From contig JAPYSB010000005.1 of the NCBI GenBank assembly GCA_029936675.1, positions 76,104-140,103 on the forward strand: a stretch of 64,000 nucleotides of DNA. The letters are read 5' to 3'. The notes below the pieces were generated by a model. That model saw only the letters and a program-made list of their open reading frames with translations. It was not told the origin of the DNA and searched no databases. This document shows positions 46,845 to 55,461 of the stretch, piece after piece (positions within the stretch are counted from its first letter, which is position 1; every line of letters begins with the position of its first letter). The stretch comes from Dehalococcoidia bacterium. Lineage in GTDB: Bacteria; Chloroflexota; Dehalococcoidia; Lucifugimonadales; UBA826. The position numbers and the translations under genes are program-made.

Positions 46845-47201
46845 TTGCCGACATATGATTATAAATGTGAAGAGTGTGGCTCAGAATTTGAGCTGAGGCT
46901 TCGTTTTAGCGACTCTGTGGATCAACCTTGTAACAGCTGTGACAAGGTGGCGACAAGGCAATTTTCCGTGGTGCCGATAGTTTTTAAAGGTAGCGGTTGG
47001 TATGTTAACGACTACGGTAAAAAGGGTAGTTCGTCAGGTAAGAACACTAATTCCTCTGAAACCGAAGGGACCACTAGTGAATCGAGCTCAGACACGAAAT
47101 CCTCTTCTTCAACAGAGCCGAAGTCGGGAAGCGACACAAAATCTTCTTCATCGGATACTTCTGCGTCATCAGGGTCTAAAACCACTTCTCAGCCGGAATA
47201 A
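46845..47201 (+). CDS. FmdB-family zinc-ribbon protein with Ser-rich tail
   Basis: LPTYDYKCEECGSEFELRLRFSDSVDQPCNSCDKVATRQFSVVPIVFKGSGWYVNDYG; low-complexity Ser/Thr/Glu/Lys tail. Confidence 0.85.
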   Translation: MPTYDYKCEECGSEFELRLRFSDSVDQPCNSCDKVATRQFSVVPIVFKGSGWYVNDYGKKGSSSGKNTNSSETEGTTSESSSDTKSSSSTEPKSGSDTKSSSSDTSASSGSKTTSQPE

Positions 47202-47644
47202 TGAGGGTAATTCTGCAAAGAGTTAACTCTGCAAATGTGAAAATTTCAGATTCTGTTGTTGGGGAAATTCAAAAAGGACTCTTGGTTTTTGTCGGAATCG
47301 CCACCGAGGATAATACCGAAGATGTCGACTACATTGTAGGTAAAACTCTAGGACTTCGCATTTTTAACAACCAGAAGGGTAAATTTGACTTGTCTGTTCA
47401 AGACATAAAAGGCGATTTATTAATAGTGAGCCAATTTACGTTATATGCGGATACCAAGAAAGGTAAGAGGCCGAGTTTTATAAGTGCTATGGAACCGAAC
47501 GATGCGTCAAAACTTTTCAATATGACGGTAAAAAAATTCAGAGCATCCGGATTAAAAGTGGAGACTGGAAAATTCCAGGAGGAAATGCATGTTTCTTTGA
47601 TTAATGATGGCCCTGTTACCATATTTATCGATTCAAAGAACTAG
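47201..47644 (+). CDS. dtd: D-aminoacyl-tRNA deacylase
   Basis: MRVILQRVNSANVKISDSVVGEIQKGLLVFVGIATEDNTEDVDYIVGKTLGLRIF; LLIVSQFTLYADTKKGKRPSF; NDGPVTIFID. Confidence 0.95.
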   Translation: MRVILQRVNSANVKISDSVVGEIQKGLLVFVGIATEDNTEDVDYIVGKTLGLRIFNNQKGKFDLSVQDIKGDLLIVSQFTLYADTKKGKRPSFISAMEPNDASKLFNMTVKKFRASGLKVETGKFQEEMHVSLINDGPVTIFIDSKN

Positions 47645-47676
47645 TTAGATATGCGACTTAATATGCAATCCTTCTA

Positions 47677-48522
47677 TTAATCAATATCTAAACTCAAATC
47701 TAGGTTCGGTGCCGAGTGAGTTATCGCCCCCACTGAGATTAGATTTACCCCGGTTTCAGCGACCGATTTGACAGTTTCCAAATTAATACCTCCGGAGGCT
47801 TCAGTGACAGCTCTATCCGGACATGATTCAACAGCTTTCTTCATCTCTTCAGTCGACATATTATCCAACAATATTATGTCAGCTCCGGCAGATGCAGCCT
47901 CTACAGCCTGTTCTACCGTTTCGACTTCAACCTCAACTTTTATAGTATGAGATGCATTGGATTTGGCTTTTTGTATTACTCCTGTCAGGTTCAAGCCCTC
48001 CAGTTTTAATGTTTTTACATGGTTGTCTTTTATTAGAATTCCGTCAGAGAGGTTTTGTCTGTGATTATGACCACCACCCATTCTCACAGCATACTTTTCC
48101 AAAGCTCGGTACCCCGGAGTGGTTTTCCTAGTATCGACGATTCGGGAACTTGTATGAGATATTTCATTGACATATTTGGCGGTTTCAGTGGCCACTCCAC
48201 TCAATTTCCTTAGGAAATTAAGCGCAGTTCTTTCGGCTGTCAGAATTGATGACAGATACCCGTTAATTTCAAGTACACGGTCATTCTTAGTTACTTCTGA
48301 CCCATCTGGGATCAATATAATGGTTTCAAGAGATGAGTCCATTTTTTGGAACACCCTCACAGCGAGGTTTAAACCCGCTATGGTCCCTCCCTCATCTGCG
48401 ACTACCGTAGCACTGCCGATAGTTTCATTTGGAATCAGTGCATCAGTGGTAGCGTCACCCATGGAGTAGTCTTCCATGATGGCTAAATCAATGAGTTTTT
48501 CAATATCGGGTGTTAGTTGCAC
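47677..48522 (-). CDS. nadC: nicotinate-nucleotide diphosphorylase (carboxylating)
   Basis: LNFLRKLSGVATETAKYV; IVDTRKTTPGYRALEKYAVRMGGGHNHRQNLSDGILIKDNH; EASGGI. Confidence 0.95.
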   Translation of the reverse strand: MQLTPDIEKLIDLAIMEDYSMGDATTDALIPNETIGSATVVADEGGTIAGLNLAVRVFQKMDSSLETIILIPDGSEVTKNDRVLEINGYLSSILTAERTALNFLRKLSGVATETAKYVNEISHTSSRIVDTRKTTPGYRALEKYAVRMGGGHNHRQNLSDGILIKDNHVKTLKLEGLNLTGVIQKAKSNASHTIKVEVEVETVEQAVEAASAGADIILLDNMSTEEMKKAVESCPDRAVTEASGGINLETVKSVAETGVNLISVGAITHSAPNLDLSLDID

Positions 48523-48536
48523 TTTTGTCTCCTAAC

Positions 48537-48572
48537 AAAATGCCCAGCCTGTGTCTGAAGGCGGGGCATTTT
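48537..48572 (-). terminator. hairpin terminator candidate between nadA and nadC
   Basis: AAAATGCCC ... GGGCATTTT inverted repeat, T-rich flank on both strands. Confidence 0.5.
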
Positions 48573-48599
48573 GAGTGTGTTTAGGGTCAGGAGGATATT

Positions 48600-49805
48600 T
48601 TATTTTATAGATAGCATCCGATCCAGTGCTATCCTCGAATATTTTCTAGTGTTTTCATCTACTGTTATCTGGTTTACCACGACCCCTTCTAGTAGCCCAT
48701 CCAGAACCCAGGCTAGATAAGCGGGATGGATCCGATACATTGTAGAGCAAGGGCAGACAACCGAATCCAGGCAAAAAACATTTTTATCCGGGTTTTCAGT
48801 GGCAATTCTATTCACTAAACTTATTTCAGTGCCTACCGCCCAGGTTGTTCCGGGCTCTCCTTCATTAATTATTTGCCTTATGTATTCTGTTGAGCCTACA
48901 TAATCTGACGACTCTACTACATCTAATGTGCATTCTGGATGTACTACGACAGAGACATTTGCATGGGATTTTTTTGCAGCATTTATTTGGTCAACCGTGA
49001 ATCTAGTGTGAACTGAGCAATGGCCTTGCCATAGAATCATTTTGGAATTCTTAATAGCTTCAATCGAATTTCCACCCAGTGGCTTAAAAGGATTCCAAAT
49101 TATCATCTCGTTAAGATTTACGCCTTTTGTTACAGCTGTATTCCTTCCCAAATGTTGATCTGGAAGAAATAGGATTTTCTCTCCTCTTTCAAAAGACCAA
49201 TCAAAGGTAGCTGAAGCATTGGAAGATGTACAAACGACTCCACCATTTTCCCCACAGAGCGATTTTATTGCGGCGGTGGAGTTCATATAGGTCACTGGTA
49301 TAACAGACCCTTCGCCAAGGATTTCTGTGAGATCGTCCCAACAATCCATTACATCATCAATGTGCGCCATGTCAGCCATGGAACATCCAGCAGTAAGGTT
49401 GGGTAGGATGACTTTTTGTCTTTGGGTACTCAATATATAAGCAGTTTCGGCCATGAAATGAACACCACAAAAGATAATGTATTCGGGGTCTTTTAATTCC
49501 GCAGCATGTTGGGATAATTTGAAGGAGTCACCCCTAACATCCGCAAACTGGATGACCTCATCCCTTTGATAATGATGACCAAGTATTACGATTTTATTAC
49601 CAAGCTTCTTTTTTGCTGCAGAGATCTTTTGTTCAAGTTCTTCCGGGCTGGTTCGCATATAACTTACTGGAAGTTTTTGCCAACGAACACCGGAATTAAA
49701 CTCCTGTTCTAAAGTTTTTGAGGCTAGCTCTTCGTCAGTTTGACAGAAGGCCGATTGTTCTATTTCTGTAATTGGTATGGGTTGTTTATCTATTTTTATA
49801 ACCAT
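48600..49805 (-). CDS. nadA: quinolinate synthase
   Basis: VILGHHYQRDEVIQFADVRGDSFKLSQHAAE; FCGVHFMAETAYILS; VHPECTLDVVESSDYVGSTEYI; SVVCPCSTMYRIHPAYLAWVLD. Confidence 0.95.
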   Translation of the reverse strand: MVIKIDKQPIPITEIEQSAFCQTDEELASKTLEQEFNSGVRWQKLPVSYMRTSPEELEQKISAAKKKLGNKIVILGHHYQRDEVIQFADVRGDSFKLSQHAAELKDPEYIIFCGVHFMAETAYILSTQRQKVILPNLTAGCSMADMAHIDDVMDCWDDLTEILGEGSVIPVTYMNSTAAIKSLCGENGGVVCTSSNASATFDWSFERGEKILFLPDQHLGRNTAVTKGVNLNEMIIWNPFKPLGGNSIEAIKNSKMILWQGHCSVHTRFTVDQINAAKKSHANVSVVVHPECTLDVVESSDYVGSTEYIRQIINEGEPGTTWAVGTEISLVNRIATENPDKNVFCLDSVVCPCSTMYRIHPAYLAWVLDGLLEGVVVNQITVDENTRKYSRIALDRMLSIK

Positions 49806-49822
49806 CTTATATGTATTCCTTG

Positions 49823-51109
49823 TTACTTTCGGATGTCGTTACTCATAGAGCCTTCCAAATACCATGGGCTCGTCTCTTTTATTTTTACGTTGATCATGTC
49901 GCCAGCATTCACATTGTCACTATCAAGAAAAACCAGCTTATCATTCCTGTTTCTGCCAAACCATTTCCCTTTTTTCCGCCCCTCGACAAGGATGTCCTGA
50001 GTCTTTCCTTTGAGGTTGGAATTAATGCCGGCCACTATTTTCTCTTGTTCATCGTTAATTATTTTTAGGCGCTCTTTTTTTATGTCTTCTTCTACGTCGT
50101 CGATCATTTTCCTTGAGGCTATAGTACCTTCTCGGGTGGAATACGCCGCTGAATGAACCTTGTCGAATTTCACGTCTTTGATCATTTCAAGAGTGTTTGC
50201 AAATTGTTCCTCAGTCTCTCCGCAGAAACCAACTATTAAATCTGTGCTTACACTCACACCGGAAACCCTATTTCTGATTTTATCTATTAGCCGCCTGTAC
50301 TCTTCGTTTGTGTAGCCGCGTCGCATAGTGCGCAGAATCTCGTCATCGCCGGCCTGAAAAGGTAAATTTATGTGCTCGCAAACTTTTTCTAGACCATTCA
50401 CGGCTTCTATTATGCTGTCTTCCATATCATTGGGATGTGAGGTTAGGAATCTTATTCTTTCCAAGCCAGATACTTCATTTACAGCTACCAACAAGTTTGA
50501 AAGGTTAATTGCTCCTTCCAGATCGTGGCCATAGGAATCTACATTTTGACCTAGCAATGTAACTTCCTTAACTCCCCTTTTTACCAACATTTCAGTTTCA
50601 TGAACAATCTCTTGCACAGATCTACTTTTCTCCCTTCCACGACGATAAGGAATAATACAAAATGAGCAAAATTTGTCACACCCATGAATTATTGGGATAT
50701 AGGTGCTTATTGCGGGAGCAGCAGTTAAAGGACCTATACAGCCGTCTGTATCAATTTTTAACTTTTCTCCGAGATATTCAATTAATGGGTTGTACTGCTG
50801 GGGTGCCATAAATACGTCTACGTAGGGGAAACGTTTTTCTAAAGCACTCGTGTTGGGCCCAACCATACACCCCATTAGAGCAATAACTTTTTCTGGATTC
50901 AGCTCTTTACTCGGCTTTAAGCTGGTCAAAGTTCCTACGGCTTTGTCTTCAGCGTTCTGTCGGACAACGCATGTGTTAAGCACAACTATGTCGGCTGCCT
51001 CTTTTGATTCCGTTGACACAAGACCCATCTGATTTAGAGCACTGCTTAGTCGCTCTGAATCTGCCTTGTTCATTTGGCATCCTGTAGTCCAAATGTGATA
51101 GCTTTGCAT
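49823..51109 (-). CDS. miaB: tRNA-2-methylthio-N6-dimethylallyladenosine synthase
   Basis: MQSYHIWTTGCQMNKADSERL; IIHGCDKFCSFCIIPYRRGREKSR radical-SAM CxxxCxxC; C-term TRAM. Start moved to 51109; upstream ORF extension lies in tRNA-Ser. Confidence 0.93.
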   Translation of the reverse strand: MQSYHIWTTGCQMNKADSERLSSALNQMGLVSTESKEAADIVVLNTCVVRQNAEDKAVGTLTSLKPSKELNPEKVIALMGCMVGPNTSALEKRFPYVDVFMAPQQYNPLIEYLGEKLKIDTDGCIGPLTAAPAISTYIPIIHGCDKFCSFCIIPYRRGREKSRSVQEIVHETEMLVKRGVKEVTLLGQNVDSYGHDLEGAINLSNLLVAVNEVSGLERIRFLTSHPNDMEDSIIEAVNGLEKVCEHINLPFQAGDDEILRTMRRGYTNEEYRRLIDKIRNRVSGVSVSTDLIVGFCGETEEQFANTLEMIKDVKFDKVHSAAYSTREGTIASRKMIDDVEEDIKKERLKIINDEQEKIVAGINSNLKGKTQDILVEGRKKGKWFGRNRNDKLVFLDSDNVNAGDMINVKIKETSPWYLEGSMSNDIRK

Positions 51110-51142
51110 CTTTTTATTGCAGGCTCCTTGATTTTTCAGTTG

Positions 51143-51234
51143 TGGCGGAGGGAATGGGATTCGAACCCATGAGAGGACTTTCATCCCCTAACCGCTTAGC
51201 AGGCGGCCGCACTAGACCTCTATGCGATCCCTCC
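51143..51234 (-). tRNA. tRNA-Ser (GCU anticodon)
   Basis: GGAGGGATCGCATAGAGGTCTAGTGCGGCCGCCTGCTAAGCGGTTAGGGGATGAAAGTCCTCTCATGGGTTCGAATCCCATTCCCTCCGCCA, long variable arm. Confidence 0.95.
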
Positions 51235-51537
51235 AATTAATTGAACTTCAATTATAGGTTTGAGTATCTAGTCGTGGCAAGACAATTAATTGTGAAATCC
51301 GGAACTAATCTAAATATATATACGAATACCGTAATATAAACAGAAAATATAGGAATTAACATTTAGTAGTTTTGTATAAATTATACGATATACGTACCCT
51401 AATCTAATGTGTATGCCGAAATACCTGAAAATATACTTTCATAGTAAAAGTAATGGATTAGGAATATTTTTCCTTTTTTTGATCCCACCTAAACAGGTAT
51501 TTTCCTATATTTTGCCGCCAGAAAATTTAGTATAAGT

Positions 51538-51987
51538 TTATCCAGGCAGCGGTCTAAATCCTTCTGCATCCCCAATCCAGACTTCTCCACCGTCAAAATG
51601 CTCCTTTTTCCAGATAGGAACTATTTGTTTTATTCTATCTACTGAATACTGGCTGGCTTGATAAGCAGATGCTCTGTGTGGGGACCCAACTGACACTATT
51701 AGGCTAGATTCCCCTATATCTACTCGGCCAACCCTGTGGGCTATGACTACAGATACGTCCCATTTATCACACATTTCTTTAGCGACGTCGTTGAGTTTGG
51801 CTTTGGCCATTGGAAGGTATGCTTCATACTCGAGGAACAAAACTTTTCTTCCACCTGTGTGATCCCTGGTTATCCCATTGAAAACTACAACAGCACCGTT
51901 GCGATCTTCAATGACCTCTGCTGATAATTCTTCAATGTTCAACTCATTTTGGGTTATGAATGTTTCGTAGCTAATCTTCTTAGACAA
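51538..51987 (-). CDS. moaE: molybdopterin synthase catalytic subunit MoaE
   Basis: GAVVVFNGITRDHTGGRKVLFLEYEAYLPMA; VVIAHRVGRVDIGESSLIVSVGSPHRASAYQASQYSVDRIKQIVPIWKKEHF. Confidence 0.93.
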   Translation of the reverse strand: MSKKISYETFITQNELNIEELSAEVIEDRNGAVVVFNGITRDHTGGRKVLFLEYEAYLPMAKAKLNDVAKEMCDKWDVSVVIAHRVGRVDIGESSLIVSVGSPHRASAYQASQYSVDRIKQIVPIWKKEHFDGGEVWIGDAEGFRPLPG

Positions 51988-52004
51988 ACTGGCTCCTGGT
52001 TGAT

Positions 52005-52250
52005 TTATCCACCGCTCACAGGGGGTATCAGCGCCACAATATCTCCTGCAAGCAGCACCTGGTCGTGTGTTTGATACTCTTCATTCACCGCTGCAACCAT
52101 TCTTTCAGGGGAGCATTTTATTCCTATATTTGCTTCTAAAACACGAGCAACAAGATCAGCCAATGTACTTTCTTTAGGCAATGCAAATGTTTCTGTATTT
52201 TTCCCACATTGTTCTCTGTAGGATGCGAAATAAAGTACTTTAATTTTCAG
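52005..52250 (-). CDS. moaD: molybdopterin synthase sulfur carrier subunit MoaD (apparent CTG start)
   Basis: Not in ORF track. Minus strand: CGGAG-CTTCAAA-CTG AAA ATT AAA GTA CTT TAT TTC GCA..., LKIKVLYFASYREQCGKNTETFALPKESTLADLVARVL...GDIVALIPPVSGG*; C-terminal Gly-Gly; immediately upstream of moaE. Confidence 0.8.
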   Translation of the reverse strand: MKIKVLYFASYREQCGKNTETFALPKESTLADLVARVLEANIGIKCSPERMVAAVNEEYQTHDQVLLAGDIVALIPPVSGG

Positions 52251-52285
52251 TTTGAAGCTCCGAAAGAGTCACTATTCGCCTCTGC

Positions 52286-53035
52286 TTAATAAGTAAATGC
52301 CCCGCCATTTACATGTATTGTTTGCCCGGTGATGAAGTTGTTTTCAGGCGATACCAAAAAATCTACTGCCGAGGCTATCTCAACTGGATATCCGAGTCGG
52401 CCAACAGGTATGTTTGTAACGACCGGTGTCGGATTGCTTCCGGATGCATCGGAAGTGTCAAACGCACCTGGGACTATGTGGTTGACCAATATGTTATTTG
52501 CTGCAAGTTCGATTGATAAGGCTCGTGTTAACCCTATTGCTCCCATTTTCGAGGCACAGACGTGTCCCCATCCATCCTTTCCTTTAAATGAATTCAAGCC
52601 AGATACATTTATTATCCTTCCCCAATCAGCTTCTATCATTCCTGGTATAGCTGCTCGGCTACAGTAAAAAGGGCCATCAAGGTTTACGGATAAAACCCTA
52701 CGCCATTCCTCGGTTGTCATTTGGGAAGTAAACTGATCTTCTCTGAGCCCTGCGTTATTTACCAGTATGGTGACGTTTCCTAATGTTCCTTCAATTTTTT
52801 CAAACATTGACTTCACTTCACTCTCTGATCCAACGTTTCCCAACACCGCAACGGCCTGTCCACCATTGTCTGTAATTTCTTTCTCCACTGACTTGGCTTC
52901 TGATTCGTTTGTTCTGGCATTTACTGCCACTGCAGCACCCAAAGAGGCTAATCGTAACGCAGTTGCTCTTCCTATATTCCGGCCGGAACCGGTTACTAAA
53001 GCCACCTTCCCGTTTAACGATTGACTATTCTGCAT
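52286..53035 (-). CDS. SDR family oxidoreductase (FabG-like)
   Basis: VALVTGSGRNIGRATALRLASLGAAVAVNAR; LVNNAGLREDQF; CASKMGAIGLTRALSIELAANNILVNHIVPGAF. Confidence 0.93.
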   Translation of the reverse strand: MQNSQSLNGKVALVTGSGRNIGRATALRLASLGAAVAVNARTNESEAKSVEKEITDNGGQAVAVLGNVGSESEVKSMFEKIEGTLGNVTILVNNAGLREDQFTSQMTTEEWRRVLSVNLDGPFYCSRAAIPGMIEADWGRIINVSGLNSFKGKDGWGHVCASKMGAIGLTRALSIELAANNILVNHIVPGAFDTSDASGSNPTPVVTNIPVGRLGYPVEIASAVDFLVSPENNFITGQTIHVNGGAFTY

Positions 53036-54086
53036 AATATGTCCTTACAATATTTGAAACTCTATGTATATTATCCATACCCACTTCAAATTCTCCTAAT
53101 TCCACTCCCTTAAGTATTTGGGTAACAGCGTCACTATAAGGAGTTGGTATTCCTATCTCCTTACCCTTTTCTGAAACCATACCGTTTAGGTATTCGATTT
53201 CTGTTTTTCGGCCCTTAATAACATCTTGGGCCAAAGAGGGACGACCCGGCACCTCAGGAGGGTTGCCTTGGAGAACTTTGTCGAGTTCTTCATTGCCTTC
53301 TGGTCCAGCTCCTTTCTCCATGTCTTCAAGGGAAAATTCACCCATCGGAGGTTTCACATTGTAGCCAAGCGCCCTGCCAACTTTCACAGTTTCGATGGCT
53401 AAGTGGAGTATTTGATTACGGGTTTCTTTGTTAGCCCTTACTTCATGGCTGAGAAGGCCTGTCATACCTGCTGTCGCATTGACCATGCAATTGGTTACCA
53501 TTTTGGACCAGCGTTGCCCCCATAAATCGTCTGTAACCAAAGTTTTCCCTGCAGGTGTGAAGAGGTCAGCTATTGTCTGAACTCTTTCGGTGATTTCTCC
53601 GTTCAATTCTCCCACCGTGAAACAGATTGGTTCTTTCTGTAGAGATTGGGAAACACTTCCGGTACGAGTTATGTGTGCGGGTTCATACATACCAGCAGAA
53701 ATCGTTGTTATACATCCGACGGTTCGATGAGCGCCTACAAGGGGAGCTATTAGTATTTCATTTATACTGTTTTGAGGACTCACCACCCAGGTATCTTCTT
53801 TCATGAAAGGTAGCATCGCGTTAACGGCATTTTCAGTGTCATAGGACTTTACTCCTATAATCACCATATCAAATTTATTCTCTATATTTGGGATTTCGTC
53901 GGTGTGTATAGCTTCGACTTTGACAATATATTCTCCCACTATGCCATCCAAGGTCAGTCCTTTTTCGTTCATGGTATCCACATGTTCTTTCCATGAATCT
54001 ATCATTAGTACATCATCGCCTTCGTTAGCCATAAAACCAGCTAATGTTCCTGCGATTGCTCCTACTCCAATGGCTGCCGTTTTCAT
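53025..54086 (-). CDS. ketopantoate reductase (PanE/ApbA)-family dehydrogenase
   Basis: KTAAIGVGAIAGTLAGFMANEGDDVLMID; MVIIGVKSYDTENAVNAM; WGQRWSKMVTNCMVNATAGMTGLLSHEV. Confidence 0.87.
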   Translation of the reverse strand: MKTAAIGVGAIAGTLAGFMANEGDDVLMIDSWKEHVDTMNEKGLTLDGIVGEYIVKVEAIHTDEIPNIENKFDMVIIGVKSYDTENAVNAMLPFMKEDTWVVSPQNSINEILIAPLVGAHRTVGCITTISAGMYEPAHITRTGSVSQSLQKEPICFTVGELNGEITERVQTIADLFTPAGKTLVTDDLWGQRWSKMVTNCMVNATAGMTGLLSHEVRANKETRNQILHLAIETVKVGRALGYNVKPPMGEFSLEDMEKGAGPEGNEELDKVLQGNPPEVPGRPSLAQDVIKGRKTEIEYLNGMVSEKGKEIGIPTPYSDAVTQILKGVELGEFEVGMDNIHRVSNIVRTYYAE

Positions 54087-54171
54087 ATCCTAATCTCCCT
54101 ACTCCAATTACGGTTCAACTTTATTTTGTTCTGATAATTCGACACACAACCAGCCATTTGTCTTTGTTGAT

Positions 54172-54939
54172 CTAAGCTTTTCTACCTTTGCGGTCTATAA
54201 AAGGTTTAAATCCTTCCAATACTGGTGTAGGTTCAAGTTCATTGGCTTGAGCATTCAACTCCTTTTGATAGGTGCTCTCCCAGTTTTCGCCTATATCTTC
54301 GATCAAAAGTTTTTTGATTCCTTGCACCATGCGAGCGTCGTTGCCCACAATCATTTTGGCCAGTTCGTTGGCTTTATCTAGGAGCTCAGTAGACTTAACC
54401 AGATGATTTATCAATCCTATTTGAAGACCCTCTTCGGCTTCTACAACCCGGGCCGTGAATAGCAATTCCTTGGCTTTAGGCCAACCTACTTGCATAGGTA
54501 AACTCCATGTTGAATTTACTCTTCCATATGCAGCTGCAAGAAATCTAAATTTTGTTCTTTCACACCCAATTCTTATATCCAAACTGGAAGCTAAAACAGC
54601 GCCTCCTCCGTAGGCCAAACCGTTAAGGGCTCCTATGGTTGGTTTTGTGCAGCTTCCAATATGCCAGGCATAAGTAGGTCTGTTAGGGTCTTGGTCAGGG
54701 GGATTGTCACTTTCGGCGTTTCTTGTCATCTCGTGGATATCTGCCCCCGCAGTGAACGCTCTGTCCCCAGCACCAGTGATTATTACTGCTTTAACCTCGT
54801 CATCCGACTCAACCTCTGTTATGGCTTGATCTAGTTCACGATACAGAGTCGTGCTGAGGGCATTCATTACCTCAGGCCTATTGAGGGTTATAGTGCCTAT
54901 TCCTTCAAATTTGTCATATAGGATTGTTTGGTAGGTCAA
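54172..54939 (-). CDS. enoyl-CoA hydratase/isomerase family protein
   Basis: GTITLNRPEVMNALS; ITGAGDRAFTAGADIHEM; GALNGLAYGGGAVLASSLDIRIG. Confidence 0.93.
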   Translation of the reverse strand: MTYQTILYDKFEGIGTITLNRPEVMNALSTTLYRELDQAITEVESDDEVKAVIITGAGDRAFTAGADIHEMTRNAESDNPPDQDPNRPTYAWHIGSCTKPTIGALNGLAYGGGAVLASSLDIRIGCERTKFRFLAAAYGRVNSTWSLPMQVGWPKAKELLFTARVVEAEEGLQIGLINHLVKSTELLDKANELAKMIVGNDARMVQGIKKLLIEDIGENWESTYQKELNAQANELEPTPVLEGFKPFIDRKGRKA

Positions 54940-55031
54940 TACTGGCTCCTTCTGGTTGATTGCTGGTGGTGAAAGAATTATAGGAAGCTTTTTTCCAAGG
55001 GGTCAAGAAATTGAATATAAGGTCTTGGCCA

Positions 55032-55325
55032 CTACCACTGATATACTTTCAAATTAATGCGGTCCTTTTCACTAAATGCTATCCCCTCCGATTTCAGCAG
55101 ATTTTTTTGCAAACCTGGTCCTCCTCCCTCTCTGTAACTTATTGCTCCATCTCGGTTCACTATTCTGTGCCATGGAATTTCTGTATTGGCTTGGAGATTG
55201 GAAAGGGCGTAACCCACCAACCTAGCATTATTGACACCGGAAAGTTGGGCAACCTTACCGTAGGTAGCCACCATTCCAAACGGGACCAGCCTAACTACCT
55301 CATAAATTTTTTCGAAAGTATCCAT
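55032..55325 (-). CDS. alkyltransferase-like protein (ATL; MGMT-fold, Cys to Trp)
   Basis: VPFGMVATYGKVAQLSGVNNARLVGYALSNLQANTEIPWHRIVNRDGAIS: PCHR of MGMT replaced by PWHR. Confidence 0.88.
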   Translation of the reverse strand: MDTFEKIYEVVRLVPFGMVATYGKVAQLSGVNNARLVGYALSNLQANTEIPWHRIVNRDGAISYREGGGPGLQKNLLKSEGIAFSEKDRINLKVYQW

Positions 55326-55461
55326 ATGAAATATCTCAAAATATTGTTCCTAATTAGCACTTCTAACATTTCTTTTCAGGACAATGATAGAAAGTTAGCA
55401 CTATAAACCATGATCCTGATAATATTCCCATTCTACACAAATGATTTATGAGGTTAGTTCT

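Noticed and set aside
47050-47201. Ser/Thr/Lys-rich tail of the FmdB-like protein as a repeat of interest
   Set aside because: Low-complexity tails are common in FmdB-family proteins; the nucleotide sequence is not a clean tandem repeat.
51110-51184. N-terminal extension of the miaB ORF (MKVLSWVRIPFPPPQLKNQGACNKK)
   Set aside because: It reads into the tRNA-Ser gene; MQSYHIWTTGCQ at 51109 is the normal MiaB start.
51235-51537. AT-rich 300-bp gap next to tRNA-Ser as a possible integration site or replication/regulatory element
   Set aside because: No integrase, no duplicated tRNA 3' end and no clear repeat array seen; only short palindromes.
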